Source of the DNA: Microbacterium sp. CFH 31415
Lineage (GTDB): Bacteria; Actinomycetota; Actinomycetes; Actinomycetales; Microbacteriaceae
Direction: 5' to 3'
Length of the DNA stretch: 64,000 nucleotides
NCBI RefSeq assembly: GCF_022538185.1
Contig: NZ_JAKYXC010000004.1
Coordinates: 1-64,000, forward strand
Below the pieces are notes generated by a model that had not been told where the DNA came from, ran no database searches, and saw only the letters and a list, made by a program, of their open reading frames with translations. This document shows positions 58,065 through 64,000 of the stretch, piece by piece. A program made the position numbers and the translations under genes. Numbering within the stretch: position 1 is the first letter of the stretch; each line of letters begins with the position of its first letter.

Positions 58065-58810
58065 GCCTGGCGGTCCGCGACATCGAGCTCGAGGAGCTCA
58101 TGGACGATCCGGCCTGCGATCCGCGGCGCCTGCGCGCAACCCTGCGCCGGTTCGGCACCATCAACCGACTCTTCTCGGGCTGGGGCTTCGCCTACCGCGC
58201 CCGTCTGGCCCCGCACCTCGCTGCGCTCGGCCGCCCCGCACGGGTGCTCGACCTGGGCTCGGGGGGAGGCGACCTCGTACTCCGGCTCGCGCGGCTCGCG
58301 GCCAAGGACGGGCTCGACGTGACCTGGTCCGGAGTCGACCCCGACCCGCGCTCGCACGAGGTCGCGATCGGCCGGGACGCCCCGTCGAACGTGCGCTTCC
58401 GGCTGGCGGATGCCGCGACCCTGGTCGCCGAGGGCGATACCTTCGACGCGGTGCTGTCCAACCACGTCCTCCACCACCTCGGCGAGAACACGGCGACGTT
58501 CCTGTCGCAGTCGCGCGCGCTCTCGCACGGCCTGGTGCTGCACGGCGACATCGCGCGCGGCCGGATGCCGTACGTCCTGTACGCGGTGGCCGTCACCCCG
58601 TTCGCACCCGGGACCTTCCTGCGCACCGACGGGCTGCGCTCGATCCGCCGCAGCTACACGCACGACGAGCTGCGTCGCCTTCTCGATTGCGCGGAGCCCG
58701 GTGCCTGGGACGTGACCGGGCACGCGCCGTTCCGGCTGCTCGCCGCGGCACCCGGGCTCGCGCCGGCGCCGGGGCACGGCGCCGCACGCAGGGAGTCGCC
58801 GGGTGCCTGA
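58061..58810 (+). CDS. SAM-dependent methyltransferase of the PKS operon
   Basis: A 249-aa class I methyltransferase: RVLDLGSGGGDLVLRLARLA (motif I), VDPDPRSHEVA (motif II) and FDAVLSNHVLHHLGENTATFLSQSRAL (motif IV and beyond). By position it corresponds to SrsB, which methylates the resorcinol. Coupled to the PKS by ATGA overlap and to the monooxygenase by an 8-bp overlap. The Ala/Pro-rich C-terminal tail looks disordered. Confidence 0.9.
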   Translation: MSLAVRDIELEELMDDPACDPRRLRATLRRFGTINRLFSGWGFAYRARLAPHLAALGRPARVLDLGSGGGDLVLRLARLAAKDGLDVTWSGVDPDPRSHEVAIGRDAPSNVRFRLADAATLVAEGDTFDAVLSNHVLHHLGENTATFLSQSRALSHGLVLHGDIARGRMPYVLYAVAVTPFAPGTFLRTDGLRSIRRSYTHDELRRLLDCAEPGAWDVTGHAPFRLLAAAPGLAPAPGHGAARRESPGA

Positions 58811-59945
58811 CGTCGTCGTCATCGGCGCGGGGCCGGTCGGCACGCTGCTCGCGGGCGACCTCGCCCGTCGCGGTGTCGACGTCGCCCTGTACGAGCGCCG
58901 TCCCACCGCCGGGGGCGGGACGCGGGCGATCGGCGTGCACGCGCCCGTGCTCGCCGCCCTCGAACCGGGCGGCGTGACGGAGCGACTGCTCGCGGCCGCG
59001 GCCCGGGTCCCCCGCGGCGAGGCGCGCTCGGGCGGACGCGTCCTGGGATCGCTGTCGTTCTCGCGTCTGTCGACGCGCTTCCCGTTCGTCGCGACGCTGC
59101 CGCAGGCCGCGACCGAGGCGGTGCTCGCCGCCGATTCCCCCGAGCCGACCCGCGGGGCGACGGCGATGTCGATCGCGCCCCGCCCCGACGGGGTGCGCGT
59201 GCGCATCGGCGTCGGTGGGCGCCCGACTGAGCTGACGGCGCCGATCGTGGTCGTCGCGACCGGTGCGGGAGGGCGCGACCTCGTCTTCCGCTCCGGTGCC
59301 GTGCGTGCGCACGAGTATCGCGACCGGTACCTGATGGCGGATGCCGCGACCGGCCCTCGCGCCGACGACGACCTCGCCGTGATCCACCTCGATCGAGACG
59401 GCGTGCTCGAGTCGTTCCCACTCCCGGACGGGTATCGGCGCTTCGTCACCTGGGACCGTCCGGGAGCAGACCCCGACCCCGCAGCACGCACAGCACGCCT
59501 GCGCGCCGCCCTCGACGCGCGAGGCGAGGGCGAGGCATCCGTCACCGTCTCACAGGCGACCGCCTTCGGCGTGCGGCGGATGGTCGCCGCGCGCCTGCGC
59601 AACGGCCGGGTGATCGTGATCGGGGATGCCGCGCACGAGGTCAGCCCGATCGGAGGTCAGGGCATGAACCTGGGTCTTCTCGACGCCGCGACCCTCGCGC
59701 CGCTGCTCGCGACGTGGGTGCGCAGCGGAGCAGCGCCGGACGCGGACCTTGCGCGGTGGGAGGCACGCCGGATCGCGTCGGCCCGCACCGCCGCACGTCT
59801 GGCCGCGGCGAACACGGTGCTCGGACGGAGCGCGCCTCGGGCCGTCGACGCGGGTCGGCGCACGCTGGTCCGCACGATGCTGACTCCTCCCGTCGACCGC
59901 ATCTTCGCCCGCGCCTACTCGATGGGGTTCGACGCCGACGCCTGA
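58803..59945 (+). CDS. FAD-dependent monooxygenase of the PKS operon
   Basis: A 380-aa group A aromatic hydroxylase. Dinucleotide motif VVIGAGPVGTLLAGDLARRG (GxGxxG), the second FAD motif VIVIGDAAHEVSPIGGQGMNLGLLDAATL (GD motif) and a middle substrate domain. In the SrsC role it would hydroxylate the aromatic ring so that it oxidises to a quinone. GTG 58803 overlaps the methyltransferase end. Possibly cooperates with the convergent prenyltransferase. Confidence 0.92.
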   Translation: MPDVVVIGAGPVGTLLAGDLARRGVDVALYERRPTAGGGTRAIGVHAPVLAALEPGGVTERLLAAAARVPRGEARSGGRVLGSLSFSRLSTRFPFVATLPQAATEAVLAADSPEPTRGATAMSIAPRPDGVRVRIGVGGRPTELTAPIVVVATGAGGRDLVFRSGAVRAHEYRDRYLMADAATGPRADDDLAVIHLDRDGVLESFPLPDGYRRFVTWDRPGADPDPAARTARLRAALDARGEGEASVTVSQATAFGVRRMVAARLRNGRVIVIGDAAHEVSPIGGQGMNLGLLDAATLAPLLATWVRSGAAPDADLARWEARRIASARTAARLAAANTVLGRSAPRAVDAGRRTLVRTMLTPPVDRIFARAYSMGFDADA

Positions 59946-59968
59946 CCGACCTCGCGCGTCACCCCGCC

Positions 59969-60811
59969 TCACCCTGCCAGCGCGGCGCCGCTCGCGACGA
60001 GCTGTGCGGCCAGCAGGAGCGCGGCGAGCATGACGAGCCGGAACAGCACGCGCGCGGGGGGCCGGACGAGCGCACGCACGATCGTCCACCCTGCGACCCC
60101 GACGACGCCGGCGAAGAAGAGCCATGAGACGAGGGAGACCGTCGCGAGGTCGCCTCCCGACGTGCCGAGGAGCACCGCGATCCCGCCGGCCAGCACCGCG
60201 CTCGCGGCGAGGACAGCCGAGACCCGCGCCCCCAGCCGGTGCGGCAGCCCGCGCACGCCGGTGCGGGCGTCGTCGTCGAGGTCGGGCAGGACGTTGGTCA
60301 GATGCACCGCCGAGCCCAGAGCCGCGCCCGCGATCCATGCCCACCCCGGCGCGAACACCGGTTCGGGCGCCGACAGCGTCGCGAGCGACGGGAAGATCCC
60401 GAAGCTCACGATGAACGGCACGATCGACAGCACGCCCGACTTCAGCCCCGCGTTGTACGCCCACGCCGATCCGAGGAACAGCGCGTGCGCCGCGAGCATC
60501 CGCCAGCCGAGAGGTGCCGACAGTGCGAGCGCGACGAGCAGGGCGACGGATGCTGCGCCCCACGCCGCCCGCAGCGAGACGTCGCCCCGTGCGAGGGGCT
60601 TGTCGGTGCGGCCGACGGCTCGGTCGCGCGCCGCGTCGAGCGCGTCGTTCGAGATGCCGATCGACACCTGGCCCGCGAAGACGGCGAGGGTCAGCAGCGC
60701 CAGGCGCCACGGCTCGAGGCCGACGGCGAGGCCCAGCGTGAGCGCGAGGATCGTGACGACCAGCGTCGGGCCGGGATGGGTCGACCCCCACAGGGCCCGG
60801 ACGGTGCGCAC
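59969..60811 (-). CDS. UbiA-family prenyltransferase
   Basis: A 280-aa membrane prenyltransferase with about nine helices. The two Asp-rich motifs are present: NDALDAARDRAVGRTDKP (NDxxDxxxD) and DLDDDARTGVRGLPHRLG. It attaches an isoprenoid chain to an aromatic ring, as MenA and UbiA do. Because it is convergent with the PKS-methyltransferase-monooxygenase operon, the acceptor may be the PKS product, giving a meroterpenoid quinone, although menaquinone synthesis cannot be excluded. Start GTG 60811 is preceded by GAGCAT 6 nt upstream. Confidence 0.9.
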   Translation of the reverse strand: MRTVRALWGSTHPGPTLVVTILALTLGLAVGLEPWRLALLTLAVFAGQVSIGISNDALDAARDRAVGRTDKPLARGDVSLRAAWGAASVALLVALALSAPLGWRMLAAHALFLGSAWAYNAGLKSGVLSIVPFIVSFGIFPSLATLSAPEPVFAPGWAWIAGAALGSAVHLTNVLPDLDDDARTGVRGLPHRLGARVSAVLAASAVLAGGIAVLLGTSGGDLATVSLVSWLFFAGVVGVAGWTIVRALVRPPARVLFRLVMLAALLLAAQLVASGAALAG

Positions 60812-60839
60812 GCTCCGATGCTCTCACGGAGCGGGAGCG

Positions 60840-63041
<2,202 letters not shown>

Positions 63042-63063
63042 GTCTCTCCTGAAGTCTTCTCAC

Positions 63064-63090
63064 AAAGTTGAGTCGTGATGACTCAACTTT
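63064..63090. promoter_or_regulatory. HAIR element (HspR-binding inverted repeat)
   Basis: AAAGTTGAGT-N7-ACTCAACTTT has 10-bp perfect arms with the 7-bp spacer typical of HAIR (CTTGAGT-N7-ACTCAAG). It lies 22 nt upstream of the clpB start and is the expected site for HspR repression of heat-shock genes. Confidence 0.88.
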
Positions 63091-63200
63091 AGCAGGAGAG
63101 TGGATGCCACGGCAATGCGTGCGCCCGATCGTCAAGGGGTTGATTCGTCCGGCGAGCGGGAGAACGCTGGGATCCACCCACACGAACAGAGGAGTTCATG

Positions 63201-63413
63201 ATGAGCAGCACGACGGTCGCGCGCGTCACGACGATCACCGCCCGGTCCCCCGAGAGCTTCGAGGCGGCTGTCCGAGAGGGCATCGCCCGCTCGCACCAGA
63301 CGCTGCGCAACGTCAGCGGAGCATGGGTGAAGGAGCAGAAGGTCGAGTGCACCGACGGCGAGATCACCTCGTACCAGGTGGCATTGGAGGTCACGTTCGT
63401 CCTCGACGACTGA
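63201..63413 (+). CDS. dodecin
   Basis: A 70-aa flavin- or CoA-binding protein forming a hollow dodecamer that buffers free flavin. VARVTTITARSPESFEAAVREGIARSHQTLRNVSGAWVKEQKVECTDGEITSYQVALEVTFVL matches the entire fold, with the flavin-stacking Trp in GAWVKEQ. GGAG precedes two adjacent ATGs (63198, 63201), and the second has the better spacing. Between clpB and a SulP gene. Confidence 0.93.
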   Translation: MSSTTVARVTTITARSPESFEAAVREGIARSHQTLRNVSGAWVKEQKVECTDGEITSYQVALEVTFVLDD

Positions 63414-63414
63414 G

Positions 63415-64000
63415 CTACGGCCGGTCGCCGATCTCCGCGCGGGCATCGGCGTGCGCACGGCGCAGCGTCTCACCGACCCACTCGGTGCCCTTGTAGACGT
63501 TCCGCTCGCCGATGTCCTCGAGCAGCCCGCCCGCCTCGAGCGCGTCGATCACGCGGTCCTCGGTCGCGACGACCTTCAGGCTCGAGTCAGCATCGCGCAG
63601 CTGATGTGCGAAGCGGCGCAGCACGTCCACGAGCGACAGCCCGATCTGGTCGGTGCCGCGCAGGCGGACGATGACGACGGCGTTGCGCGACGCCCGGCTG
63701 ACTTCCGGCAGCTGCTTCTCGAAGATCGGCGCGCTGGCGAAGAACAGGCTGCCGTAGGGCTGCAGCACCAGCACGGCGTCGGGCGGCACGACCGCAGGCG
63801 GCTCCGACTCGCGCAGGCGGCCGCCGGGCTCGATGTGCACGGCGCGCACGCGCACGCGGTTGGACTGCTGGCCGACGTACAGGATGATCCCGAGGCCGAC
63901 GCCGGCGAGCACGGCGAACTGCAGCGGGATCACGAGCGTCAGCCCGAACGTGACCGCCATGACGGCCGTCGGCAACGGGCCCGACTTCGTCACCGAGTAG
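63415..64000 (-). CDS. SulP-family transporter, C-terminal part (runs off window)
   Basis: The frame is open from its stop at 63415 to the window edge, encoding the end of an anion transporter: last helices (TAVMAVTFGLTLVIPLQFAVLAGVGLGIILYVG) and a cytoplasmic STAS domain (VLVLQPYGSLFFASAPIFEKQL, VVIVRLRGTDQIGLSLVDVLRRF). Substrate is probably sulfate or bicarbonate. The start lies beyond the window. Confidence 0.88.
   Translation of the reverse strand, partial: YSVTKSGPLPTAVMAVTFGLTLVIPLQFAVLAGVGLGIILYVGQQSNRVRVRAVHIEPGGRLRESEPPAVVPPDAVLVLQPYGSLFFASAPIFEKQLPEVSRASRNAVVIVRLRGTDQIGLSLVDVLRRFAHQLRDADSSLKVVATEDRVIDALEAGGLLEDIGERNVYKGTEWVGETLRRAHADARAEIGDRP

Overview
The window is a gene-dense, very GC-rich (by eye about 70%) stretch of a chromosome from a high-GC Gram-positive actinobacterium. 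The best fit is the Microbacteriaceae, probably Microbacterium or a close relative. The evidence is actinobacterial-type proteins (class II GlyRS, POT transporter, LytR-free NarL-type two-component pair, Arr, dodecin), GTG starts, ATGA/GTGA overlaps, and a recurring TANNNT -10 box 6-7 nt in front of start codons. I see no rRNA, tRNA, CRISPR array, insertion sequence or prophage. The identification is inference from protein look and composition, not from a marker gene comparison.

Layout. 33-14423: glyS, a VWA/solute-binding lipoprotein with its partner, an FMN alpha-hydroxy-acid oxidase, an enolase-superfamily racemase/OSBS, a cyclase-family enzyme, a GNAT, and two MFS-type transporters. 14552-15433: purU. 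15447-23144: a compact locus in which seven minus-strand genes (dehydrogenase, PTPS-family protein, glycosyltransferase, methyltransferase, LPG-synthase-type membrane protein, RibD-type reductase, LtaS-like sulfatase-fold protein) are joined mostly by 4-bp overlaps, facing a CDP-alcohol phosphatidyltransferase gene. 23153-27244: small genes, the rifamycin ADP-ribosyltransferase arr, a pterin-dehydratase/VOC fusion, a MerR regulator, a GNAT and an S4 protein. 27360-30499: N-formylglutamate-amidohydrolase-like, QEGLA/DUF1704 metallopeptidase-like and ATP-grasp genes. 30536-37653: a beta-lactamase-fold protein lacking its active-site serine, an M13 peptidase, MATE, SpoU methyltransferase, and mntH-mntR with two 16-bp operators.

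37643-54810: mixed housekeeping and accessory genes (SDR, NagD-like HAD, YdeI, pyrE, secreted trypsin-like protease, S51 peptidase, xth, nnrD, HxlR/VOC, histidine kinase/response regulator, FMN reductase, ABC exporter, thiolase, rraA). 54810-56310: ArsR-like regulator and MFS exporter sharing one palindromic operator. 56895-60811: type III PKS, methyltransferase and flavin monooxygenase in the same order as known phenolic-lipid (srs-type) clusters, with a convergent UbiA prenyltransferase. 60840-64000: ClpB-type disaggregase without N-domain under a HAIR element, dodecin, and the end of a SulP transporter that runs off the window.

The three loci most likely to hold undescribed biology are the amidohydrolase/QEGLA/ATP-grasp operon (a possible ligase/carboxypeptidase pair), the pterin-glycosyltransferase-membrane operon, and the PKS/prenyltransferase cluster. 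At the DNA level the strongest signals are pervasive leaderless-type promoters, an over-used heptamer GGATGCC/GGCATCC, an RBS buried in a 12-bp hairpin before a 50-aa ORF, and a 78-nt three-way-junction-like element before rraA.
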